A stretch of 16,293 nucleotides of DNA, from contig CAKSSY010000042.1 of NCBI GenBank assembly GCA_934489945.1, positions 1 through 16,293 of the forward strand. The letters run 5' to 3'. Below, piece by piece: positions 1 through 6,739 of this stretch. The notes under the pieces were generated by a model, which saw only the letters and a list, made by a program, of their open reading frames with translations, did not search any database and was not told where the DNA came from. A program made the position numbers and the translations under genes. Numbering within the stretch: position 1 is the stretch's first letter; the number at the start of each line of letters is the position of its first letter. This DNA is from an uncultured Eubacteriales bacterium (GTDB lineage Bacteria; Bacillota; Clostridia; Oscillospirales; CAG-272).

Positions 1-1901
1 ATCAACAGGTGAGGCATCTTGGCAATATTGAAATAAATCGGTTTCCCGCCGACATCGGCTCCGAGACAGGCAGTCAATTTGCTGGATTCGGTACGGAATT
101 TTTCAGTGTCGATGAGAGAACGCAAAAACACAGTGGCGGGGTTCTGATTTGGAACCTCAATGCCTACCGCCGGTTTGTTGGGAATCGGAGCCTCAATACG
201 GACTCCTGTAGTAGCCAAACTGAGCGAAATATCATCCACAAGGTTAGCAATCGAACGGACACGAATTCCGACATCCGGTTTCAACTCATATCGCGTAATG
301 GTGGGTCCACGGGAATAGGTGATTTCCTTGATCCGCACATTAAAACTGGAAAGCGTCTCGGTCAATTTCTGAGCATTGGCAACAAGCTCCTCCGAAACAT
401 CCGAATCGGCGATATTGTTCGTATCGGGTGCGAGAAGTGTGATGGGAGGAAATGCGTATTCCTCCGTTTCTTTCTGTTCCGTCGGCTTTTCGGGCAGAAT
501 CTCCACAATGCCGTCATCCACACCATCGGGAACCTCTTGAAGGTCGGTAATCGGTTTCATCTCCGCAAGCAGTTTCATATCCATCTCGGAAGCGATCGGT
601 TCATTCTCGCCCGGCTTTGACGGCACCGTTTTTTCCTTGTTGGTTCCGTCATCGGCAAAAATTTCCTTGAGAGAAAAGTTTTCGTCCTCCTTTTCCCCCC
701 GCTTCGGCTCCACTCCCAGTTCTGCGGCAGAGCGGTAAACGCCGTCACGCTCGGCAGGAACAAATTCCGTCTTGACCTCGTTTTTTTCCTCCGATTGTTT
801 TTCCGGCTCCGGCATTTTCAGAATCGTTCCCGTTGCGGCAGGTTCTTCCCCTGCCGACTTCCGTTCCGGTTCAGGTTGCAACAAAGTCTCGTTTTTTTCT
901 TCCTGTGCCTTTCGCACACTTTCTTCAAGTGCCAAACGCTGTGCTTTCTTTTCTGCCGCCTCCAATGCCAACTGTTCGCGCTTTGCCTCCTGCTCCGCCG
1001 CTCTCAGTTCCTGCATTTTTTTCTCGGCAAGCAACTGTTCTTCTTTTGCCTTTTTTGCCTCTTCCTGTGCTTTCGCCCGTTCTTCTTTTCGGACACTTAC
1101 CGCCTCGGCGTGCTTTTCGTGTGCAATCCTGATGCGGTAGCGGAGCGATGTCACAACATAGCTCGGTGTAAACCCAAGCAGAAAAACACAGAAAATAAAA
1201 GTGAAAGAAATAGTCACAATCGCCGAACCGGTAAGTCCCAATCCCTTTCGGCAGACCTCGCCGAGAAAACCGCCGATCACGCCGCCACCTTCAAGCAAAA
1301 CGCCGGAACGATAAAATTCGGCAATACGTTCCCCGAATTTTTCCGCTTTTCCGATAGTCTCGTCCGTCACCGTAGCGTAAATGACGTGCATAAGCGACGT
1401 CAAGGACAAAATCGAAAAAAAAGCATACAGATTTTTCGCAAGCAACTGATTTTTTTCCACCGCGCGATGCCATGTGAAAGCCAGAATGCCGAGTATAACA
1501 GGCACAAAGAACGCGCCAAACCCGAAAATCCCGCAAAGAAAATTGCGAATATGTCTTCCCACACTTCCCACGCCATACTCATCCCTGACACCGGGAAACA
1601 CATCAATCAGCAAAAAGCAAATCACGGTAAACACCGCCAGTACAGCAAGCAGATACGGCATGACCTGATGGACAAACCGCTCATTGCGCGGGCTTTCCTC
1701 GAAGGCATGCACGGGTTCCTTTTTTCCCCCTGCTCCGCTTTGCCTGGAAGACGACCGCCTTTTTTCAGTCTTTTCCTTTCCTTCTCCGTCCTTTTCCGGC
1801 TCGTCTGTCGAACGTGTATTTTCCTCCTCGCAATTTCTTGCACGTGTATAATTTTTATTCTTATCCGCAGCGTCGGCGGTCTTTTTTTTCCTTTCAGCCA
1901 T
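1..1901 (-). CDS. ftsK: DNA translocase FtsK/SpoIIIE, N-terminal part (3' end cut by window edge)
   Basis: FtsK/SpoIIIE proteins are membrane-anchored ATPases that pump chromosomal DNA through the division or sporulation septum. The minus frame stays open from ATG at 1901 to the left edge (633 codons). It has a charged cytoplasmic N-terminus (1-77), about four hydrophobic membrane segments (roughly 80-100, 120-143, 155-177, 224-245), a long charged helical linker (about 258-480), then the start of the motor. The motor is recognised from YSRGPTITRYELKP (529-542), VGIEVPN (579-585) and the final AKMPHLL, the stretch just before Walker A in this family. The ATPase P-loop, Walker B and gamma DNA-reading domain lie outside the window. 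The start is supported by GGGAGGAATAAA directly upstream. A promoter and a dyad precede it. Identification is firm; whether it acts in division, sporulation or both cannot be read here. Confidence 0.95.
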   Translation of the reverse strand, partial: MAERKKKTADAADKNKNYTRARNCEEENTRSTDEPEKDGEGKEKTEKRRSSSRQSGAGGKKEPVHAFEESPRNERFVHQVMPYLLAVLAVFTVICFLLIDVFPGVRDEYGVGSVGRHIRNFLCGIFGFGAFFVPVILGILAFTWHRAVEKNQLLAKNLYAFFSILSLTSLMHVIYATVTDETIGKAEKFGERIAEFYRSGVLLEGGGVIGGFLGEVCRKGLGLTGSAIVTISFTFIFCVFLLGFTPSYVVTSLRYRIRIAHEKHAEAVSVRKEERAKAQEEAKKAKEEQLLAEKKMQELRAAEQEAKREQLALEAAEKKAQRLALEESVRKAQEEKNETLLQPEPERKSAGEEPAATGTILKMPEPEKQSEEKNEVKTEFVPAERDGVYRSAAELGVEPKRGEKEDENFSLKEIFADDGTNKEKTVPSKPGENEPIASEMDMKLLAEMKPITDLQEVPDGVDDGIVEILPEKPTEQKETEEYAFPPITLLAPDTNNIADSDVSEELVANAQKLTETLSSFNVRIKEITYSRGPTITRYELKPDVGIRVRSIANLVDDISLSLATTGVRIEAPIPNKPAVGIEVPNQNPATVFLRSLIDTEKFRTESSKLTACLGADVGGKPIYFNIAKMPHLL

Positions 1902-1934
1902 TTTATTCCTCCCGTGAGTTCTGCATCCATTCCC

Positions 1935-1949
1935 TTCCAACCGTTGGAA
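1935..1949. promoter_or_regulatory. Perfect 7-bp dyad in the ftsK 5' leader
   Basis: TTCCAAC-C-GTTGGAA forms a perfect dyad with a one-base centre. It lies about 13-27 nt downstream of the predicted ftsK transcription start and 34 nt before the start codon. Its compact symmetry suits a dimeric repressor site better than an RNA hairpin, since a one-base loop is sterically poor. No regulator is identified; the operator role is inference. Confidence 0.4.
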
Positions 1950-1968
1950 AGTTTCCGTTATATTTATT

Positions 1969-1997
1969 AGTATATCATTTTTTTCCTTCTTTTGCAA
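1969..1997 (-). promoter_or_regulatory. Predicted sigma-A promoter of ftsK
   Basis: On the minus strand the -35 TTGCAA (1997-1992) and -10 TATACT (1974-1969) are separated by exactly 17 bp. A TG one base before the -10 gives an extended -10. It sits about 68 nt upstream of the ftsK start codon, in the right orientation. Confidence 0.6.
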
Positions 1998-2083
1998 GAG
2001 TGAAAAAAAATTTATTTTGTCGTCTGCTATATCTCCGAAGTTACGGGAAAAACTAAAGATAAAACAGAAAGGACAATTTCCGA

Positions 2084-2473
2084 ATGAATACACAGAATCA
2101 GCTATCTGTCCGACGCCGCTTTTTGATCCTTGGAGGACTTGCGGCAGGATTTGCCAACGGTCTTTTGGGTGCCGGCGGCGGAATCATAATTGTCTGGACG
2201 CTTGCTAAAGCACTTGAGGGCGCAGTGAAAGACGGCAAAGACATTTTTGCCAACGCACTCGCCGTTATGTTGCCCGTCTCGGCAATGTCGGCAATCAGTT
2301 ACGCCACACGCGGGAGTTTGCCGACAGACGGTATCCTCCGTTTCATTCTCCCCGCTGTCCTCGGTGGTGTAACGGGTGCATTTTTGCTTGACAGAATCAG
2401 TGCCGATGCCGTAAAAAAACTGTTCAGTTTTCTTGTGATTCTGTCCGGCATTATCATGGTAATCGGGAGGTAA
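2084..2473 (+). CDS. TauE/SafE (TSUP) family membrane protein, N-terminal-half type
   Basis: A 129-residue, very hydrophobic protein with about four membrane segments (roughly 13-36, 50-72, 84-104, 108-127). The first segment carries the glycine-rich signature AGFANGLLGAGGG, which resembles the N-terminal-half motif of TauE/SafE transporters. These export or import sulfite, sulfoacetate or other organic anions; the substrate here is unknown. Full-length members are about 250 residues with eight segments, so this is half a transporter. The other half follows 2 bp after its stop in a different frame, so the pair probably assembles as a heteromer. AAAGGA lies 10 nt before the ATG. N-terminal RRR suggests a cytoplasmic N-terminus. 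The gene diverges from ftsK. Confidence 0.8.
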   Translation: MNTQNQLSVRRRFLILGGLAAGFANGLLGAGGGIIIVWTLAKALEGAVKDGKDIFANALAVMLPVSAMSAISYATRGSLPTDGILRFILPAVLGGVTGAFLLDRISADAVKKLFSFLVILSGIIMVIGR

Positions 2474-2475
2474 AA

Positions 2476-2853
2476 ATGCTGGACGCCGCGGTATCTTTTC
2501 TCGTCGCCGCTCTCTCCGGTATGGGCATCGGAAGCGGCGGATTTCTTGTGCTTTGGCTCAGCATAGGCACGCAGATGCCCCAGCTTGAGGCTCAGGGAAT
2601 CAATCTGCTCTTTTTTCTCTTTTCGTCCGGTGCTTCTCTCTTCATTCATATGCGCCGACGCAAACTCTTTTTCAGTGCAACCGCCGTAATGAGTCTTGCC
2701 GGAATTGTCGCCTCTCCGCTCGGGAGTCTTGCCGCCGCAGCTCTGCCATCGGATATCCTCAGACAGCTTTTCGGCGGAATGCTCATCGTGTCCGGACTAC
2801 TCTCCCTTCGAAAAGATTTCAAGTCCCGAAAAAAAACAAAAAAACTGCCATAA
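2476..2853 (+). CDS. TauE/SafE (TSUP) family membrane protein, C-terminal-half type
   Basis: A 125-residue hydrophobic protein with about four membrane segments (roughly 4-30, 41-58, 66-88, 92-108), a basic loop RRRK at 60-63 and a basic C-terminal tail. ALSGMGIGSGG near the N-terminus is the second copy of the glycine-rich TSUP motif. The gene begins 2 bp after the stop of the upstream half-transporter; its own GGGAGG overlaps that gene's last codons, so translation is probably coupled. Together the two products (254 residues) match a complete transporter. The basic residues place the 2-3 loop and the C-terminus in the cytoplasm by the positive-inside rule. Substrate unknown. Confidence 0.8.
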   Translation: MLDAAVSFLVAALSGMGIGSGGFLVLWLSIGTQMPQLEAQGINLLFFLFSSGASLFIHMRRRKLFFSATAVMSLAGIVASPLGSLAAAALPSDILRQLFGGMLIVSGLLSLRKDFKSRKKTKKLP

Positions 2854-2868
2854 AAAAGGGAAAAACCC

Positions 2869-2897
2869 TTTACAAAAAATAAAAAGTGTGATATAAT
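2869..2897 (+). promoter_or_regulatory. Strong sigma-A promoter of the rpsO-pnp operon
   Basis: -35 TTTACA (2869-2874), 17-bp spacer, consensus -10 TATAAT (2892-2897), with TG at 2889-2890 giving an extended -10. Transcription should start near 2904, leaving a leader of about 93 nt before rpsO. Confidence 0.8.
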
Positions 2898-2903
2898 GAT
2901 GCG

Positions 2904-2996
2904 GAACGTGAACTCGGGTTCCGGACAAAGCCGCTTTGCGGGTTTCACCCGCCGGATCCTTGGTTCGACGCAACAAAAAAAGAAAGGTGAAAAAAC
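2904..2996 (+). promoter_or_regulatory. Structured rpsO leader, candidate S15 autoregulatory RNA
   Basis: The leader can form CGGAAC/GTTCCG (2902-2907 with 2918-2923), AAAG/CTTT (2927-2930 with 2934-2937) and GCGGGT/ACCCGC (2938-2943 with 2947-2952), possibly enclosed by CCGG/CCGG pairing. TTTCACC at 2943-2949 is also perfectly complementary to GGTGAAA at 2986-2992, which contains the rpsO ribosome binding site. That pairing and the GCGGGT hairpin exclude each other, so the leader could switch between open and closed states. S15 represses its own mRNA through structured leaders in several bacterial groups; that this one binds S15 is inference. Confidence 0.5.
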
Positions 2997-3260
2997 ATGA
3001 CAACCGAAATCAAACAGGCAATTATCAACGAGTACAAGACCCATGAAGGCGACACAGGCTCGCCTGAAGTACAGGTTGCCCTTCTGTCTTACAGAATCGC
3101 CAACCTCACCGAACACCTCAAGAATAACCACAACGATACCCATAGCCGCCGTGGTCTTCAGAAGATGGTCGGTCACAGAAAAAACCTTCTCAACTATCTG
3201 CAGAAGGTTGATATTGAGCGTTACCGTGCTATCGTCGCAAAACTCGGTCTGAGAAAGTAA
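2997..3260 (+). CDS. rpsO: 30S ribosomal protein S15
   Basis: An 87-residue primary 16S rRNA-binding protein of the central domain (platform) of the 30S subunit; it binds the h20-h21-h22 three-way junction and nucleates platform assembly. Recognisable S15 sequence includes HEGDTGSPEVQVALL (about 16-30), NLTEHLKNNHNDTHSRRGL (36-54), VGHRKNLLNYL (58-68) and the C-terminal YRAIVAKLGLRK. Length matches the family (88-89). AAAGGTG precedes the ATG by about 7 nt. It is the first gene of an operon with pnp, the common rpsO-pnp order. Translation is probably controlled by the structured leader. Confidence 0.98.
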   Translation: MTTEIKQAIINEYKTHEGDTGSPEVQVALLSYRIANLTEHLKNNHNDTHSRRGLQKMVGHRKNLLNYLQKVDIERYRAIVAKLGLRK

Positions 3261-3272
3261 GGGTAATTGTCT

Positions 3273-3308
3273 GGAGTGAAGAGTAGGATCTTTCCGGCTC
3301 CTCACTCC
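3273..3308 (+). promoter_or_regulatory. Stem-loop in the rpsO-pnp spacer
   Basis: GGAGTGA (3273-3279) pairs with TCACTCC (3302-3308), continuing after one A/C mismatch with GAG/CTC; a small inner GGA/TCC pairing is possible. No U-tract follows, so it is not a standard terminator. It sits 12 nt after the rpsO stop, where it could protect the rpsO 3' end or act as a processing site, as the rpsO-pnp hairpin cut by RNase III does in E. coli. The role here is inference. Confidence 0.45.
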
Positions 3309-3393
3309 ACACTCTTTATTCACCCGGTCTCACGCGGATTAGCAATTCAATACGTTTCTTATCGCCGATGGGAGATGTATTCAAGTGCTAAAC

Positions 3394-3427
3394 CTCCGTG
3401 AGATCCATCATCATTTATTTTACGGAG
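3394..3427 (+). promoter_or_regulatory. Stem-loop that can sequester the pnp ribosome binding site
   Basis: CTCCGTGAGAT (3394-3404) can pair with ATTTTACGGAG (3417-3427) in an uninterrupted 11-bp stem with two G-U pairs and a 12-nt loop. The 3' arm contains the GGAG Shine-Dalgarno of pnp (3424-3427). The pairing would block initiation, suggesting translational control of pnp. The complementarity is seen directly; the regulatory role is inference. Confidence 0.5.
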
Positions 3428-3433
3428 AAAGAA

Positions 3434-5554
3434 ATGGAAAACAAAATCAGCACCCCTATGGAATTCAAAAATTTCAAGCAGTTTCATTACACGCTTGCCG
3501 GCAGACCGCTTGTGATCGAAACCGGCAAAGTCGCCGGACTTGCAAATGGCTCCTGCCTTGTAAGATACGGCGATACCGTCGTTCTCTGTTGCGCTACAGC
3601 TTCCGAAAAACCGCGTGACGGCATTGACTTTCTGCCCCTTTCCGTCGATTTCGACGAAAGAATGTACGCGGCAGGTAAAATTCCGGGCGGCTATCTCAAA
3701 CGCGAAGGTAAACCTTCCGAAAAGGCGGTTCTTATCTCCCGTGTGATTGACCGTCCGATTCGCCCCTTGTTCCCCAAGGATCTCCGCAACGACGTTGCGT
3801 TGACTTTGACGGTTATGTCTGTCGATCCTGACTGTTCGCCCGAAATTACGGCGATGATTGGTGCGTCGACCGCTTTGGCAATCTCGGATATTCCGTGGAA
3901 CGGACCGATCGGAGGCGTGTTCATGGGACTTGTTGACGATCAGCTTGTCGTGAATCCCACCGAAGAACAGCAGAAAAAGAGCGATCTCCAACTGACCGTT
4001 GCCGCTTCTATGAAAAAAGTGGTCATGATTGAAGCGGGTGCCAATGAAGTAGACGATGATACCATGTATGCTGCCATCATGAAAGCACATGAAGAAATCA
4101 AAGATCTGCTCGGCTTCATCAATGCCATTATTGACGAAATCGGCAAACCCAAATTCGATTATCCGTCCTGTGAACTTGATCATGATATGTTCGATAAGAT
4201 TTTCGCATTCTGCGAAAAGGATATGATGGAAGCTCTTGACACCGACGATAAGAATATCCGTGATGAAAAGATGGTTCCCATCAAGGATGCCATCCTCGAA
4301 AAATTCAGCGAAGAATATCCCGACCTTCCCGGACAGATGGAAGAGTTGATCTACAAACTTCAGAAAAAGATCGTCCGCCGCTGGCTTCTTGTCGACAAAA
4401 AGCGTGTTGACGGCAGACGTATGGATCAAATTCGTCCGCTTGCCGCCGAAGTGGGACTCCTTCCCCGCGTTCACGGTTCCGGACTCTTCACCAGAGGACA
4501 GACACAGGTTCTCACCGCCGCAACACTCGGTACACTTTCCGAAGCACAAATGCTCGACGGCATTGACAACGAAACCTCCAAGAGATATATGCACCACTAC
4601 AATATGCCCGGGTTCTCTACCGGTGAAGCCAAATCGACCAGAAGCCCCGGTCGTCGCGAAATCGGTCACGGTGCACTTGCTGAAAGATCACTCGTTCCCG
4701 TTCTTCCCTCTGAAGAGGAATTCCCCTATGCAATCCGCTTGGTCTCCGATGTTCTTTCTTCCAACGGATCGACTTCACAGGGATCTGTCTGCGGTTCCAC
4801 ACTGGCACTGATGGATGCCGGTGTGCCCATCAAGGCACCCGTTGCCGGCATTTCCTGCGGTCTGATTACCGCCGAAGACGGCAGTTGGGATACGATGCTT
4901 GATATTCAGGGACTTGAGGACTTCTATGGTGACATGGACTTCAAGGTCGCCGGCACACACAAGGGCATTACTTCCATTCAGATGGACCTTAAGGTCGACG
5001 GTTTGACCCCCGAAATCATCAAAGCCGCTTTGAAGCAGACGCATATCGGTCGTGATTATATCATCGATGAAGTCCTTCTCAAAGCAATTCCGGCTCCCCG
5101 TGCGGAAGTTTCCAAATATGCTCCCAAAATGACTACGATGAAGATTGACCCGGACAAGATCCGTGAAGTCATCGGTAAAGGCGGTGCCGTGATTCAGAAA
5201 ATCGTTGCCGACACCGGTGCCAAGATCGATATTGACGATGACGGAACCATTCATATCGCCGCAATCAATGAGGCACAGGCTTCCGCAGCCAAAGCGTGCA
5301 TCGATGCGATTGTTTTTGAACCGGAAGTTGGTGCCATCTATAACGGAACCGTCACGGGCATCAAAGAATTCGGTGCGTTTGTTGAATATGCTCCCGGCAA
5401 AGAAGGACTTGTTCACATTTCCAAAATTGCCAAGACACGCATTGACAAGGTTGAGGATGTTCTTAAACTCGGTGATGCCGTCAAGGTCAAGTATATGGGT
5501 CTGGACAAGAAAGGACGTATGGACTTCTCCATTAAGGATGCGCTTGACGATTGA
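3434..5554 (+). CDS. pnp: Polyribonucleotide nucleotidyltransferase (PNPase)
   Basis: PNPase degrades RNA 3'-to-5' by phosphorolysis, releasing nucleoside diphosphates, and can add 3' tails; it acts as a cytoplasmic trimer. The protein has 706 residues, the normal length: a first RNase PH core (about 10-140, with KIPGGYLKREGKPSEKAVL), a helical linker, a second catalytic core (from about 320, KKRVDGRRMDQIRPL), a KH domain (about 570-625, VIGKGGAVIQKI) and an S1 domain (about 632-703, GTVTGIKEFGAFVEY). The metal-binding residues expected from E. coli PNPase are present as D496, D502 and K504 in EDFYGDMDFK. I chose ATG 3434 because GGAG lies 6 nt upstream and the product aligns with family N-termini; an in-frame ATG 36 nt earlier has no good ribosome binding site. 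It follows rpsO after 173 nt. Confidence 0.97.
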   Translation: MENKISTPMEFKNFKQFHYTLAGRPLVIETGKVAGLANGSCLVRYGDTVVLCCATASEKPRDGIDFLPLSVDFDERMYAAGKIPGGYLKREGKPSEKAVLISRVIDRPIRPLFPKDLRNDVALTLTVMSVDPDCSPEITAMIGASTALAISDIPWNGPIGGVFMGLVDDQLVVNPTEEQQKKSDLQLTVAASMKKVVMIEAGANEVDDDTMYAAIMKAHEEIKDLLGFINAIIDEIGKPKFDYPSCELDHDMFDKIFAFCEKDMMEALDTDDKNIRDEKMVPIKDAILEKFSEEYPDLPGQMEELIYKLQKKIVRRWLLVDKKRVDGRRMDQIRPLAAEVGLLPRVHGSGLFTRGQTQVLTAATLGTLSEAQMLDGIDNETSKRYMHHYNMPGFSTGEAKSTRSPGRREIGHGALAERSLVPVLPSEEEFPYAIRLVSDVLSSNGSTSQGSVCGSTLALMDAGVPIKAPVAGISCGLITAEDGSWDTMLDIQGLEDFYGDMDFKVAGTHKGITSIQMDLKVDGLTPEIIKAALKQTHIGRDYIIDEVLLKAIPAPRAEVSKYAPKMTTMKIDPDKIREVIGKGGAVIQKIVADTGAKIDIDDDGTIHIAAINEAQASAAKACIDAIVFEPEVGAIYNGTVTGIKEFGAFVEYAPGKEGLVHISKIAKTRIDKVEDVLKLGDAVKVKYMGLDKKGRMDFSIKDALDD

Positions 5555-5599
5555 TTGTGCATCCTGCAATCTATAAAACCTTGTGAAAGGAGCTTCATC

Positions 5600-6655
5600 A
5601 TGGCAGCAACCGGAAACGGTAGCAGAAAACCAAAAAATCCGCAAAACGGAAGCACTCGATATTTTTCTGCCGTAAATTACCGCGACGCACGACTCGCCAA
5701 AGAAAAACAACGCAGACAGTACGAACAACAGAAAAAAGAAAAAATCATATTTGCGCTTTTTGTTGTCATAATAATAGTGTTGATTCTGGTTGCCATTCTG
5801 GTCTTCAAAAAAGTGATTGACCGTGGTGAAGGCTCCGAATCGCAAACCGATACCGAATCCGCTACGGAAAGCCTGCCCAAACAATCCGACACAGAACCGA
5901 CTGTCCCCCCCGAAAATTTCCGTCAGGAAATGTGCGGCAAAGACAGAGTCCACAGCGGAGATTTGATTCTCGTCAATCAAACTTACTCTTTTCAGACTTC
6001 CATCCCCGCACTTGCGAATATTTATACCGGTCGTACAAAATTTCAGAAAGGCGAAAAAACCGTCTATTCCTACTACACGGCAGACACCACACCTCAGCTC
6101 AGCAAAGAAACCTTGACTGCCCTCAATAAAATGGCAGACGATTTCTTCAACGCAACAGGAAATAACGACCTGTACGTCAACCGGGCATATGACGCTTCCG
6201 CATCCGACGATCATGCCACGGGACTCGCCGTTGACCTTTCCGTTTTCACGATTGAAAACAAACTGTATCGTTTGGACGACAAAGCAGTCGCAACGGATTT
6301 TGAGTGGATTTTTTCCAACTATTACAAATACGGATTCGTCATGGAATCCCCTTCCCAAACAGGCGAACGTTACTACCATTTCCGTTATGTCGGAATCCCG
6401 GTAGCAGATATGCTTTTCAAAAACAAATTGGGGCTTGCGGAATTGTTGCAATTGCTTCGGGACAAGCATTGTTTTACAGACGGCAAGACCAACTCGCTGA
6501 CTTTTACCGCAGATGACGGCGGCAAATATGAAATGTATTATGTGGTGGCATCTGCCGGCGACATGACAAGTGTTCCGATCCCGAATCAGGCACTCTACTG
6601 TACGATCTCGGGCGACAATATGAACGGTTTCATTGTCACCGCTCGCATAGGGTAA
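5600..6655 (+). CDS. Membrane-anchored M15/VanY-like D-Ala-D-Ala carboxypeptidase family protein
   Basis: A 351-residue protein with a basic cytoplasmic N-terminus (1-48), one membrane segment (about 49-70), an acidic Ser/Thr-rich stalk (75-105) and an extracellular LAS-type domain. M15B enzymes trim the terminal D-Ala from peptidoglycan stem peptides using zinc. The zinc ligands fit H205 and D212 in DDHATGLAVD and H260 in YYHFRYVG. Two things are odd: the usual catalytic Glu three residues before the last His (ExWH) is Arg257, with a Glu only at 256; and the segment between the usual YRSxxxQ motif and the zinc motif is shortened to NRAYDASASDDH. A further 80 or so residues follow the domain. 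ATG 5600 is preceded by AAAGGAG. It lies 45 nt after pnp and ends at a strong terminator, so it is probably the last gene of that operon. It may have altered catalysis or only bind peptidoglycan. Confidence 0.8.
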   Translation: MAATGNGSRKPKNPQNGSTRYFSAVNYRDARLAKEKQRRQYEQQKKEKIIFALFVVIIIVLILVAILVFKKVIDRGEGSESQTDTESATESLPKQSDTEPTVPPENFRQEMCGKDRVHSGDLILVNQTYSFQTSIPALANIYTGRTKFQKGEKTVYSYYTADTTPQLSKETLTALNKMADDFFNATGNNDLYVNRAYDASASDDHATGLAVDLSVFTIENKLYRLDDKAVATDFEWIFSNYYKYGFVMESPSQTGERYYHFRYVGIPVADMLFKNKLGLAELLQLLRDKHCFTDGKTNSLTFTADDGGKYEMYYVVASAGDMTSVPIPNQALYCTISGDNMNGFIVTARIG

Positions 6656-6666
6656 CATTTCTACAT

Positions 6667-6700
6667 AAAGAGCAGGAACTATCTTGTTCCTGCTCTTTTT
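6667..6700 (+). terminator. Strong intrinsic terminator after the rpsO-pnp-M15 operon
   Basis: AAAGAGCAGGAAC (6667-6679) pairs perfectly over 13 bp with GTTCCTGCTCTTT (6686-6698) around loop TATCTT, followed by further Ts. It starts 12 nt after the M15 gene's stop codon. Confidence 0.9.
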
Positions 6701-6739
6701 AATTGCCCATACTCGGTATAAGGAGTGGTGAATCTGTTT

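Noticed and set aside
795..1970. A 391-codon Phe/Cys/Ser-rich open frame on the plus strand opposite ftsK
   Set aside because: It is the antisense of the Glu/Lys-rich FtsK linker, which explains its Phe/Leu/Ser composition; the minus strand gives an uninterrupted FtsK with good start signals.
2843..2874. AAAGGG-AAAAA-CCCTTT as a terminator for the TauE/SafE pair
   Set aside because: Only a six-pair A/T-rich stem with no T-run after it; it overlaps the -35 of the rpsO promoter, so chance or a weak signal is more likely.
3359..4669. A 436-codon open frame antisense to the first half of pnp
   Set aside because: Fully covered by conserved PNPase sequence on the plus strand; the product has no recognisable motif.
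4775..6658. A 627-codon open frame on the minus strand, antisense to the 3' half of pnp and the M15 gene
   Set aside because: The plus strand encodes clear PNPase KH and S1 domains and an M15 protein here. The antisense product shows no recognisable domain, and it spans two genes and a spacer. It reflects the low stop-codon density opposite these genes.
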